NCBI RefSeq assembly: GCF_014698835.1 | Contig: NZ_JACJTU010000006.1 | Coordinates: 124,001-188,000 of the forward strand | Direction of reading: 5' to 3' | Source: Nostoc paludosum FACHB-159 | GTDB lineage: Bacteria; Cyanobacteriota; Cyanobacteriia; Cyanobacteriales; Nostocaceae | Length of the DNA: 64,000 bases | In this document: one piece after another, positions 54,477 through 63,089 of the stretch | Layout of the letters: each line of letters opens with the position of its first letter | Numbering within the stretch: position 1 is the first letter of the stretch | Notes under the pieces: generated by a model | The model's database searches: none | Told to the model about the DNA's origin: nothing | Seen by the model: only the letters and a program-made list of their open reading frames with translations | Position numbers and translations under genes: made by a program

Positions 54477-54953
54477 TTATTCTGCTTGTTTACAATACTT
54501 ATTCATTTCATCGACTAACTTATCTGACTGCTTGCCAATAGCTTCAGCAGCTGTCAGCGATGAATCAATTTCGTTTCTGGCTTTTTGAATTCTTTCCTTA
54601 CCAGCAGCCGAGGCTTCTGCTATTTTAGTCGAACCTAGCGCTTTACCTGCTTTGGCGATCGCTTGACTGAGATTCTGAAAAATTTTAACAAAACCGCTTT
54701 GATATTCTTTCAGCTTGGGGTCTGCTAAATTCAGTTCCTGAATTGATTTAGTAATAAACTGCAAATCTTTAGACAGCTGGATGCTGGTTATGACTTGCGT
54801 TCCTTTATTTTTATCAATCAATGACGTTCCTTCATTAACAAGTTTAATCAATCGCTGGCACTGGGAGACTTTAGTTTCGCTGCAACTACTAATGAACAAA
54901 GCAATGCTCAGGCTTACAGGAGCAAGAACAGTATATTTGTGTGAAATAGACAT
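54477..54953 (-). CDS. Small lipoprotein, unknown function
   Basis: A 158-residue protein. The leader MSISHKYTVLAPVSLSIALF ends in lipobox FISSC with Cys24. The mature part is helical (VSQCQRLIKLVNEGTSLIDK, ELNLADPKLKEYQSGFVKIF, AASAAGKERIQKARNEIDSS). No named family. An in-frame GTG or TTG two codons earlier could also start it. It lies near the porin gene in the same direction and might be an envelope partner. Confidence 0.75.
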   Translation of the reverse strand: MSISHKYTVLAPVSLSIALFISSCSETKVSQCQRLIKLVNEGTSLIDKNKGTQVITSIQLSKDLQFITKSIQELNLADPKLKEYQSGFVKIFQNLSQAIAKAGKALGSTKIAEASAAGKERIQKARNEIDSSLTAAEAIGKQSDKLVDEMNKYCKQAE

Positions 54954-55095
54954 TAACACCCCAAGAGTAATAAAACTGAGAATATAGTATTCAATATTAC
55001 GAATAAAGATAATAACTCAGGTAGAGGGGTATGGGGCAAAAGTTTAACAACTTAGTTAATCTGCTTGTCTTGGAACTTTGTCAACTTTTCTTGCC

Positions 55096-55326
55096 CTATA
55101 AAAAAAGGAATAATCCGCTAATAGAAATAATATCTCCCATTGAAAGTGCACCCATGCCTACCCCAGCAATTCCCTCTACTGGTAAATAAGTTTCTCCACC
55201 CGAAAAATAGGCAATACGCCCAGATTCATCTAGCCAAGCTTCTTCAACCTCACCAAAACTATTAGCTGTTGAGCTATCTATTGCTATCCAACCGATAATT
55301 TGACTACGACGGACAACATTGAGCAT
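55096..55326 (-). CDS. PRC-barrel-like domain protein
   Basis: A 76-residue protein beginning NVVRRSQIIGWIAIDSSTA-NSFGEVEEAWLDESGRIAYF, the usual PRC-barrel opening in cyanobacterial small proteins. The domain is slightly short at the C-terminus, which ends hydrophobically (ISISGLFLFL). Function unknown; PRC-barrels often mediate protein interactions near membranes and ribosomes. Confidence 0.7.
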   Translation of the reverse strand: MLNVVRRSQIIGWIAIDSSTANSFGEVEEAWLDESGRIAYFSGGETYLPVEGIAGVGMGALSMGDIISISGLFLFL

Positions 55327-55953
55327 ACTTTTCCTCCAATACTCTCTGTTTCTCGTAGAGTTTGAGCAATAAACCCAGCGGCTCGCCTTTTGCCACCTTG
55401 TTGTTTGTTTGGAACATGGACTCTATTTTGAGGATAGGAAAAAAATGTGAGGAATATGTGAGGAATTTTCTAACTGATATCTTGCACTAAGCAACTGGAA
55501 GTTAATAACAGAAGTTTAAGAGACTCTTGCCATATAGAAGCGTATATTTTTAGTGTTTTGGCGCAGTTTGCTCAATTCAAAGGGATATTTGATTTCAGTG
55601 GCTATTATCTAACTTTTGACTGAACCTTCTCTAACTAAAGTTAGAGGGTTATATTTTGGGGATCAGAAAAATAGGAGTAACTCTAGTTTTTGTGTGAGCT
55701 AAGTCTAAGTGCGCCTACTCAATAAATCAAATCTAAATATTCGATATTACAAACAAAGATAAGCGTTTAGAAAGCAGAATAATTTACTTTAATATAGTTG
55801 TTAAGATGTATGAATTGGTGATTGTTTTGTTTAGCGATCGCTTGAGGTTTAGTTATTAATTTAAAAATTACTTATCTACACTTTTAAATGTTTTAATAAC
55901 TTGCCCAGCATTTTTTATTTTATGTTATTTATTGTATACATTCGGAGTTTTTT
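55327..55953. other. Non-coding gap of ~630 bases
   Basis: AT-rich, with a direct TGTGAGGAAT repeat near 55450-55470 and a strong palindrome at 55629-55646. No gene was recognised. Confidence 0.5.
55629..55646. promoter_or_regulatory. 18-base palindrome CTCTAACT-AA-AGTTAGAG
   Basis: A perfect 8-bp inverted repeat with a two-base centre, typical of an operator for a dimeric regulator. It lies ~310 bases upstream of the TPR-type pseudogene and ~300 bases from the PRC-barrel gene start. Confidence 0.35.
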
Positions 55954-57560
55954 ATGAATAGCAAGCAGAACAATAAATCTATTTTCTTATCGTTTGGTAT
56001 AATAGTTTTTATATGGCTATTAAGTGGTATAATTTATACAATTTTTGTTGTTCCATCTTCCGATAATATTATTAATTGGTTGATGCATAAAAAATCTTCA
56101 ACAACACAACCTTCAGCATCTCTACTAAGCACACCAAATACACAAACACAAGCTTTGAATGATGAGCAATTTGACAAGATGATTGAAAGAAGTAATCGAA
56201 TACATCATATTGTGGAACAACATGTATTCAGTCTTTTTATAATATTCGGAGGTACAATTTTTACCATATTAACTACAATGTTCGCTCTTGGAGGTAAAAA
56301 ATGGATTAAGGATAACATGGATAAAGAGATGCAAAAACAATATCAAGACAAAGTTATGTCTTTCATAAACGAAACATCCAAATTAATGACTTTATTTTCT
56401 TGGATAAATGATGAACAAATTCTATCTAATTTCACTTTGAGTATTCCTGCTAATAACATAAAAATATTGCAGGACGATTTAGAAAAAATACTTAATAGCA
56501 TCAAACAAAATTTTCCAGAGAACAAATACGTGCAACCTTTTTTTCATGTTAAAGAAGGAGATTTGTGTTATTGTGCGGCAAAATTATTGAATCGAGAAGC
56601 AGATTATAAAAAAAGTAAAGATAAAAAAGAACAAGCAAGGGATTATTATAATCAAGCCCGAAAAGCATATGAACGCGCTATTTCTGAAAAATTTGAAGAT
56701 ATCAAAATTTTTGAATCTATTTTCTGGAGTCAAATTGTAAACTAGCAAATGTATTCACTGATTTAGCAACTGTCTTTACTGATTCAAGAAGTTTTTATGG
56801 TGATGCAGATATAATGTATGAAAAATCTATAAATACTTGGAAAAATTATTATTGGGATCACCATAGTAAAGGAGACTTATTTGCAAAACAAAAAAATATT
56901 TTGAGGCGATTGAAAAATATGACGAAGCATTAAAAATACATCAAACCAATGCAGAGACTTGGTATAAAAAGAGGACTACGTTAGCATTATTAAATGACGA
57001 TCAAAAAGCAATTAATTGCTATAAAAAAGCTTTTTACTCACGATAAAAGCTCGATATTAGATGACTTCGGTGATGTGTTAAATAAGTCATGGCGCTTGCC
57101 AAAAAATAAATCAGCTTTGAATTTAGAAAATAAATGGATTGATGAAAGAAAGCGATCAAAAAGCTTTAGAAATTTTTGAAAATACATATAAAGAGCATAA
57201 ATATCTCTGGGAAAAATGGCAGAGTCATCAGAATTTAAATGAAGAAGATAAGAAAAAAATCGTTGACTATTTATACAATGAAGCTATTTTGTATTTTTTT
57301 ATACCAAATATAGACGTAAAACCGCAATTAAAAGAGGTTGAGAGAATCCAATTAATTGATTATTTAGATGAATTAAAAGATAAAGACCTAGATTGGGGTT
57401 TATTCTTCAGAGATAGATCTAATCTAAATTATAAATTTGATTTAACTTTAATTCAAGCTGTTCTCAGTAATGTAAGAAGCGTAATCTCTCTGATTTTTAC
57501 CTAGACGTAGTGCTGAGGAATTTTTATAATTTGCTACCAAAAGCAGATTTTTTTGACTGA
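55954..57560 (+). pseudogene. Frameshifted TPR-containing membrane protein gene
   Basis: Six consecutive segments in changing frames read as one protein. 55954-56745 encodes two membrane spans (IFLSFGIIVFIWLLSGIIYT; FSLFIIFGGTIFTILTTMFA) and a helical region. From 56730 another frame gives KLANVFTDLATVFTDSRSFY. From ~56894 a third gives a TPR-like YFEAIEKYDEALKIHQTN. From ~57020 KKLFTHDKSSILDDFGDVL, from 57139 ALEIFENTYKEHKYLWEKW, and from ~57490 LSDFYLDVVLRNFYNLLPK to a TGA at 57558-57560. At least one switch lies in an A-run (56890-56896). The ATG has CGGAG upstream. Homopolymer sequencing errors are an alternative to real decay. Confidence 0.8.
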
Positions 57561-57790
57561 GAAACTATCCTCATAAGGACATGGGTATTGTTTTACAAAA
57601 ATTGTTAAAACTTAATAAAATTATTGAAGAAAAATTAATTATTGCTACGATCTAAAATCATTATTCATGAACTTAAAGTACCCATAAAAAATGGGCAGTT
57701 CATAAATTTAGTAGCAATACTGTAATATACAAACTTACTGTGGTATTTTTCGGATTTTTTAGGTTGATTTAAAATGTGGCGGACTAACAG

Positions 57791-57837
57791 AAAAAAAGGG
57801 GCTAAAGCCCCTTAAGGAAACCCACTGCGGTGGGTTT
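57791..57837 (-). terminator. Double terminator after cbiO
   Basis: On the minus strand AAACCCAC-CGCA-GTGGGTTT is followed by GGGGC-TTTA-GCCCC-TTTTTTT. The second hairpin with its T-run is a textbook terminator for the cbiMQO operon. The first hairpin with TTTTAT on the + strand could also stop transcription from the pseudogene side. Confidence 0.88.
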
Positions 57838-57900
57838 TATTTGTATAGACGCGGTTTGTAACCGCCCATTTAGCATCAAATTAACTCCACCCATCTCAAA

Positions 57901-58680
57901 TCACCAATCTACTGGCAAACCTAATTGGTCTAAAGTAGTGCCATTTTGCAAAAGTGGCTGAATATCGCTGTCTATTTGAATACGACCACCAGATAACACC
58001 AAGGCACGTTGAGTAACTCTACCCAACCAATGCAGGTCATGAGAGGCAATTAATATCACTTCTACGGGTAACTTAAACAATACTTGTGCTAAATGACGCC
58101 GCCATGCTGGGTCAAGACCGTTAGTCGGCTCATCCAAAATTAGAATCGTTGGTTCTAGAGCTAAAATTGCGGCAAGGGCAGCGAGGCGTCTTTGTCCACC
58201 GGAGAGTTCGTGGGCAGAGCGATTGGCATAGGCTTCCAGACCAAAATCTGCTAACAACTTACGGGCGCGATCGCCAGCTTCTGCTGCTGACATACCATAG
58301 TTGCGCGGGCCGAAGGTGACATCTTCTAAGATGGTGGGCATAAATAGCTGGTCATTAGCATCTTGGAAGCTAAAACCAATTTGACGACGTATTTCAGGTA
58401 AAGTTTTCGGTTGTACGGGAATGCCATTAATCCTAATTTTTCCGGATTGCGGTTCTTTTAAGCCAATTAGGTTTTCCAGCAAGGTGCTTTTTCCAGAACC
58501 TGTGGCTCCCATCAAAGCCACGCGATCGCCTCTGTTCAAGTTAAAAGAAATTCCTTGCAATACTGCTTCTTGGCGGGAATATGCATACACCAAGTTCTCA
58601 ACTTCGACTACAGCGGCGTGGGGTTTATTGGTTGATGGTTGGGAGTTGGAAGTTAAAGATTTCAAAATGTACCTATGCAA
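57901..58680 (-). CDS. cbiO: Energy-coupling factor (cobalt/nickel) transporter ATPase
   Basis: A 259-residue ECF ATPase with Walker A GATGSGKSTLLENLIGL, Q-loop GFSFQDANDQLFMPTILEDV (the F-Q-x-x-x-x-Q-L-F form of CbiO), signature HELSGGQRRLAALAAILAL, Walker B ILILDEPTNGLDP and SHDL H-loop. It powers CbiM-CbiQ uptake of Ni2+ or Co2+. Last gene of the operon, 65 bases after cbiQ with a palindromic repeat in between. Confidence 0.93.
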   Translation of the reverse strand: MHRYILKSLTSNSQPSTNKPHAAVVEVENLVYAYSRQEAVLQGISFNLNRGDRVALMGATGSGKSTLLENLIGLKEPQSGKIRINGIPVQPKTLPEIRRQIGFSFQDANDQLFMPTILEDVTFGPRNYGMSAAEAGDRARKLLADFGLEAYANRSAHELSGGQRRLAALAAILALEPTILILDEPTNGLDPAWRRHLAQVLFKLPVEVILIASHDLHWLGRVTQRALVLSGGRIQIDSDIQPLLQNGTTLDQLGLPVDW

Positions 58681-58699
58681 AAGAATGGGGAATGAGTAG

Positions 58700-58733
58700 A
58701 GACGCGATGAATCGCCTCTGATTCATCGCGTCT
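58700..58733. repeat. Perfect 14-bp inverted repeat inside the cbi operon
   Basis: AGACGCGATGAATC-GCCTCT-GATTCATCGCGTCT lies between cbiQ and cbiO. It belongs to a common class of cyanobacterial palindromic repeats and would form a stable RNA hairpin in the transcript. Confidence 0.85.
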
Positions 58734-58745
58734 GCGGGGAGGAGG

Positions 58746-59399
58746 TTAAATTTTGTAGGAAGTTACGGTAACTGTGGCAGCGATCGCCCAAGCTAATAAC
58801 AAGGCAAAGCGCTCTTTTGGCCTGAGACTGGAATCTATGGGCAATTGTCCGTTGTAACCACGAGCTACCATTGCTGCGTAAACTCGTTCTGCTCTGTCTA
58901 AACTGCGGAGATACAAGGCTCCAATCATGGCAGCACTCGCGTAGCGCAGCCATGCCGCAGTTCCACTTAGACCTCGTAATTGAGCGCTGCGCTGCATACG
59001 TGTGACTTCTGAGAGCAAAATCTCCATATATTGCCCAGCTAGGAGCAAGTTTTCTTTAATCGGTGCTGGTACCGGTAAGCTTTTGAGAGCAATACCGAAA
59101 CTGTGGGGCGGTAAAGTTAACAAAAAACTATTCATGGCAATCAGACAAACCAGGGAACGAACTAGCAAAAAACTAGCCCTCTCCCATCCCAAGGGTAATG
59201 CCAGGAATGACAAAAAAATTAATTCTGTACCGAGTAATCCTCCCAACTTGCGAATTGGTACGCGCAATAGCCAAGCCCACAAAAGTGCGATCGCACCATA
59301 CACACCCAGGCTATACCAAGCATAATGCTTTAATAATGCTGCCCCTACTACGATCGCTAGGGACAATTGCAAACGTAGCGGCAAGGAAAGTTTAAGCAT
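58746..59399 (-). CDS. cbiQ: Energy-coupling factor transporter transmembrane protein
   Basis: A 217-residue T-component with several membrane spans (LQLSLAIVVGAALLKHYAW, GAIALLWAWLLRVPI, FLLVRSLVCLIAMNSFLLTL). The coupling-helix motifs that dock onto CbiO are the ARG-type sequence QLRGLSG and MVARGYNGQ. Its start overlaps the end of cbiM by eight bases, so the two are translationally coupled. Confidence 0.92.
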   Translation of the reverse strand: MLKLSLPLRLQLSLAIVVGAALLKHYAWYSLGVYGAIALLWAWLLRVPIRKLGGLLGTELIFLSFLALPLGWERASFLLVRSLVCLIAMNSFLLTLPPHSFGIALKSLPVPAPIKENLLLAGQYMEILLSEVTRMQRSAQLRGLSGTAAWLRYASAAMIGALYLRSLDRAERVYAAMVARGYNGQLPIDSSLRPKERFALLLAWAIAATVTVTSYKI

Positions 59400-60315
59400 T
59401 GTTCGGTTTCACTATTTTGGCAATGCCAAAGGCAACAGCAAAGCAAACCGCAGCCCCTACAAGCCCAGCGATACTAGTGCCAATTGCTCCTAAACCCTCA
59501 ATTCCATAGTCAGCTAGAGGAGTTGGTACAATTATCCGTACTTTGCTGGCTAAGTCGATGAAACCTAAGTTTTCGGCAACTTTTTCTAAACCATCAGGCC
59601 ATGCTGAAGCAAACAGTGAGAATACTCCTGCAATTAAAAAAACGCTGACAATGGGTATCGACCATCCACGAAATTCGTGCTGTTCCCCTGGTAATAAATC
59701 TGGCCGGGCAGTGGCTAAATAAGTCAGTACACCGCTGGTAATCACTCCTTCACCAACGCCAATCAGAATATGTACGCCAGTCATGGCTGGTAAAACGACT
59801 GCTACAGGTGCAGTTCCAGAGAGGGCTAATTCAAGGGCTGCTACTACCGCGGCTACTACTACACTGATACCAGCCCCAATGCCCGCAGCTAATGGTAAAC
59901 GCCCTTTAGAACCTCCAAACAGCCGCTGTAAGGTTTGGGTCAAAATCCAGCCTACCCAAACACCAATTACTGCCATGTTCAAAATATTTGCGCCCAATGC
60001 TGTAATTCCACCATCAGCAAACAGCACGGCTTGAATAATTAAAACTGTGGCGATAGACAGCATTCCGGCCCAAGGGCTGCCTAAAACGATCGCTGCTAAA
60101 GTTCCTCCCAACAGGTGACCGCTAGTACCTCCTGCTACAGGAAAATTAATCATCTGGGCAGCAAAAATAAAGGCAGTGGTTAGCCCTAGCAAAGGAGCGC
60201 GACGCACACCAAAAGCTTCTTGCGATCGCCCTAAGGCGACAAAAAGTGCTGCCACACTCGCTAAACTAGTAGCCCCTGCTACTGGCACAGAAACAAATCC
60301 ATCAGGAATATGCAT
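59392..60315 (-). CDS. cbiM: Cobalt/nickel ECF transporter substrate-binding membrane protein, CbiMN/NikMN fusion
   Basis: A 307-residue protein with the CbiM core. The metal-binding N-terminus is MHIPDGFVSVPVAG (His2 is a ligand in the family); other landmarks are FPVAGGTSGHLLGGTLAAIV and PAMTGVHILIGVGEGVITSG. The C-terminal ~95 residues contain SAWPDGLEKVAENLGF, the PDGLE domain normally found in NikN/CbiN, so the M and N components are fused. Substrate Ni2+ or Co2+ is not decided by sequence. First gene of cbiM-cbiQ-cbiO. Confidence 0.93.
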   Translation of the reverse strand: MHIPDGFVSVPVAGATSLASVAALFVALGRSQEAFGVRRAPLLGLTTAFIFAAQMINFPVAGGTSGHLLGGTLAAIVLGSPWAGMLSIATVLIIQAVLFADGGITALGANILNMAVIGVWVGWILTQTLQRLFGGSKGRLPLAAGIGAGISVVVAAVVAALELALSGTAPVAVVLPAMTGVHILIGVGEGVITSGVLTYLATARPDLLPGEQHEFRGWSIPIVSVFLIAGVFSLFASAWPDGLEKVAENLGFIDLASKVRIIVPTPLADYGIEGLGAIGTSIAGLVGAAVCFAVAFGIAKIVKPNNA

Positions 60316-61742
60316 AACTTACCCTGTATTTTAGATATTCACTTACTTAAAACAAGTAATAAAGTAACAAGCATATAAATTAATAACAAACAAAATTTTT
60401 CTCCTGTTTGCAATGCCCCAATGGGGGATTTTATTGTGTTACTTTTGACAGATTTACAATACAATATATACTTCTTAGTATACTTGATTTTTTGTTTTTA
60501 TTAAGTTTTATGAATTTTAATTTTACATATATTACTAAACTTTAATTGATTATTGCAAAAGTCAAAAAATCTCGATAAATATCTGCGTTAATTGCTGTAA
60601 TCAAAATTAAAAAAATAGCTATTCTATATTAAAATTTATTTCTCAACTAAAAATAAAATTACCCTAGTTGTCACTGTGACTTGTCTGATCAAAGGGCTTT
60701 TGCTCTATAGCAGTTGACGTTGTATTAGTTGAATATTTCCAGATAATTTGTCATGAAAAACATAAATATTTAGTGTCTCAATTAGCATCAATTAACATGT
60801 TAATGACAGTTGGTAGTATAAGGTTATCACTAGACTAAACACTACTCATCCTGCCTCTCCTACTTGAGATTTTTTTTATAGCAGATTGCAATGTGAGGTG
60901 GAGATAATTGCAAGGGCAACGGCTATTCGTCGCTACTAGCTCGACATTTATTAAAAAAGAATTAATTTTTATTTAAATAATTTTTTGTGGATAAAAAATA
61001 TTAATAATTCAATATATGCCGATAAATGACTGCAAACTTATTGCTAAGCCGATTATATCCCAAAATTATTAAATCATTTGCGGCTTTGAATATTGCAAAT
61101 TTTCACAAATTCAATATAATTACTATGTTTAGATTACTAAATAATAAAATGTCTAAAATTTCCTTTATTGAACTTTGCCAGCATTTCCAGCGTTAGACTT
61201 AAAAACTTTAACCGCTAAACTACTACACCATAAAGAAGTGTGTGTTGCTCACCCAAGGGACGAATAATTACTTTTATTTATAGTAAATTAAACTATTTAT
61301 AAGATATAAAAATAAGGTATTGATTGAACAATGATTCTCTAGTAGCACTTAGAAAAGTTAAGTTTGCTAGCAGCCTTAACTCCAGAGCAGTTACTAGGAA
61401 CACAAGGCACTGAGGTAGCACCAGCTTCAATTTTGGCGAAATCTCAAATCAAAAATTGTTTGACTAAGTTAGGTTAATGGTAGACTGTATTTATACTGGT
61501 ATAAATAATATTTTTAAAATAAATAAAGATTATCACAGTAACAGCCAGCAAAATATAAAATTTAGATGAATTTAGTAAAATTACTGGAAATTAATGTGCG
61601 GGAATTACTAAACTTTTAAAATAGGAACCTGTAACAAAAGTAATTACAACACGTTAAAGAAAGTAAATTGGATCGACAAAGCTAGCAGATGTTCGGTTCT
61701 ATTAATCACAACATCTACCATCCTTGTTATGTTATTTGAAAC
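60316..61742. other. AT-rich non-coding gap of ~1.4 kb
   Basis: The promoter of cbiM must lie at the left end, where TTACTT-AAAAC-AAGTAA (60345-60361) and the hairpin CCCC-AAT-GGGG (near 60415) are possible control elements. No cobalamin-riboswitch core sequence was found. A 14-base palindrome ATTAACATGTTAAT lies at 60791-60804. A short coding-like stretch lies at 61346-61477. The rest holds nothing I can name. Confidence 0.5.
61346..61477 (+). pseudogene. Possible 44-codon gene remnant
   Basis: After two stops (TAG TAG), a frame reads HLEKLSLLAALTPEQLLGTQ, then GTEVAPASILAKSQIKNCLT and KLG before TAA, in normal cyanobacterial codons and with higher GC than its surroundings. An ATG lies three codons before the stops. 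It may be the C-terminal stump of a lost gene or an unannotated small protein with a damaged start. Confidence 0.3.
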
Positions 61743-62987
61743 ATGAAAACAAACTCATCGAATTCACTATTAACAGTTCCAACTGGTCTACTCAAGATTT
61801 CAGAATTACCTCCTAAGACTCTCGATATCAGTAGCGAATCGATCCGTCTTTCCTTAGTAATTCCTACTTATAAAGAGCGTGATAACATCAAGCAGATAGT
61901 CAGTATATTAACTCAAATACTAGATGAATCAATTCCAGGCAAGTACGAGCTAATTATCGTAGACGATGATAGTCCAGACAGGACTTGGGAAATCGCACAA
62001 TCCTTGACAACAGAATATCCGCAGTTGCGCGTAATGCGACGCCAAAACGAACGTGGTCTGTCTTCAGCAGTGATTCGCGGTTGGCAAGCAGCCACAGGAA
62101 GCGTATTAGGAGTGATTGATGGAGATTTGCAGCATCCGCCAGAGGTGCTGATGGAACTGCTGCGTAGTGTTGACCAGGGAGCAGATTTGGCAGTGGCTAG
62201 CCGCCATGTCGAAGGAGGCGGTGTCAGCAGTTGGAGTGTTGCCAGACGTTTCTTGTCCCGTGGCGCTCAGTTGTTAGGTTTAATTATCTTACCGGGTGTA
62301 TTGGGAAGAGTTTCCGACCCCATGAGTGGTTATTTTATGGTGCGTCGGAGTGCGATCGCCAATGCAATACTCAATCCCGTAGGATACAAAATTCTTCTAG
62401 AGGTAATCGGCCGGGGAAAAGTGAACCAAGTTGCCGAAGTTGGGTATGTATTTTCCGAACGCAAAGAGGGTGAAAGTAAAGTTACATGGAAACAATATGT
62501 AGACTACCTACGCCACTTAGTGCGGTTGCGACTTTCCACAGGCAGGGTAGGACGATTGAGGAGAAAAGTTAATTTTCCAGTTGATCGATTTGTGCGCTTT
62601 GGTTTGGTTGGCTTGAGTGGGGTATTTGTGGATATGGCAGTGCTTTTCTTACTGAGCGATCCCACTACCTTAGCTTTACCATTGACACGCAGCAAAATTA
62701 TTGCTGGTGAAATTGCAATATTAAATAATTTCTTGTGGAATGATGCTTGGACATTTGCTGATGTTAGCTCTAGACAACAAGAATGGCATCAACGGGCCAA
62801 ACGGTTTTTTAAATTTAATGTCATTTGCCTTGCTGGACTCATATTAAATGTACTGGTATTAAATTTAGTCTTCAATTTCTTAATTCCTAATCGTTATATT
62901 GCCAATTTAATTGCGATCGCAGTTGCTACTATTTGGAATTTTTGGGTGAATTTGAAACTCAGCTGGCGCGTCACGGATGTGAAATAA
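61743..62987 (+). CDS. Polyprenol-phosphate mannosyltransferase-like GT2 with GtrA domain
   Basis: A 414-residue protein. The GT2 domain (~35-265) has LVIPTYKERDNIKQIVSIL, IIVDDDSPDRTWEIAQSL, VLGVIDGDLQHPPEVLMEL and DPMSGYFMVRRSAIA, close to dolichol-phosphate mannosyltransferases. The C-terminal ~130 residues are a four-span GtrA-like module (FVRFGLVGLSGVFVDMAVLF, GEIAILNNFLWNDAWTF, FLIPNRYIANLIAIAVATIW). It should make a polyprenyl-phosphate sugar and help flip it for use by a periplasmic-side transferase such as the next gene. Confidence 0.92.
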   Translation: MKTNSSNSLLTVPTGLLKISELPPKTLDISSESIRLSLVIPTYKERDNIKQIVSILTQILDESIPGKYELIIVDDDSPDRTWEIAQSLTTEYPQLRVMRRQNERGLSSAVIRGWQAATGSVLGVIDGDLQHPPEVLMELLRSVDQGADLAVASRHVEGGGVSSWSVARRFLSRGAQLLGLIILPGVLGRVSDPMSGYFMVRRSAIANAILNPVGYKILLEVIGRGKVNQVAEVGYVFSERKEGESKVTWKQYVDYLRHLVRLRLSTGRVGRLRRKVNFPVDRFVRFGLVGLSGVFVDMAVLFLLSDPTTLALPLTRSKIIAGEIAILNNFLWNDAWTFADVSSRQQEWHQRAKRFFKFNVICLAGLILNVLVLNLVFNFLIPNRYIANLIAIAVATIWNFWVNLKLSWRVTDVK

Positions 62988-63089
62988 TTACAACGATGGA
63001 TTTGAGATTTTGATTTTTCTTTTTAGATTTTAGAACGAACCTAAATCTAAAACGTCAAATTTACAAATCCATCAGTGTGAGGCCCGGCT

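Noticed and set aside
60316..60700. Cobalamin riboswitch upstream of cbiM
   Set aside because: I could not find the conserved core blocks on the minus strand, so no feature is claimed; a covariance search would settle it.
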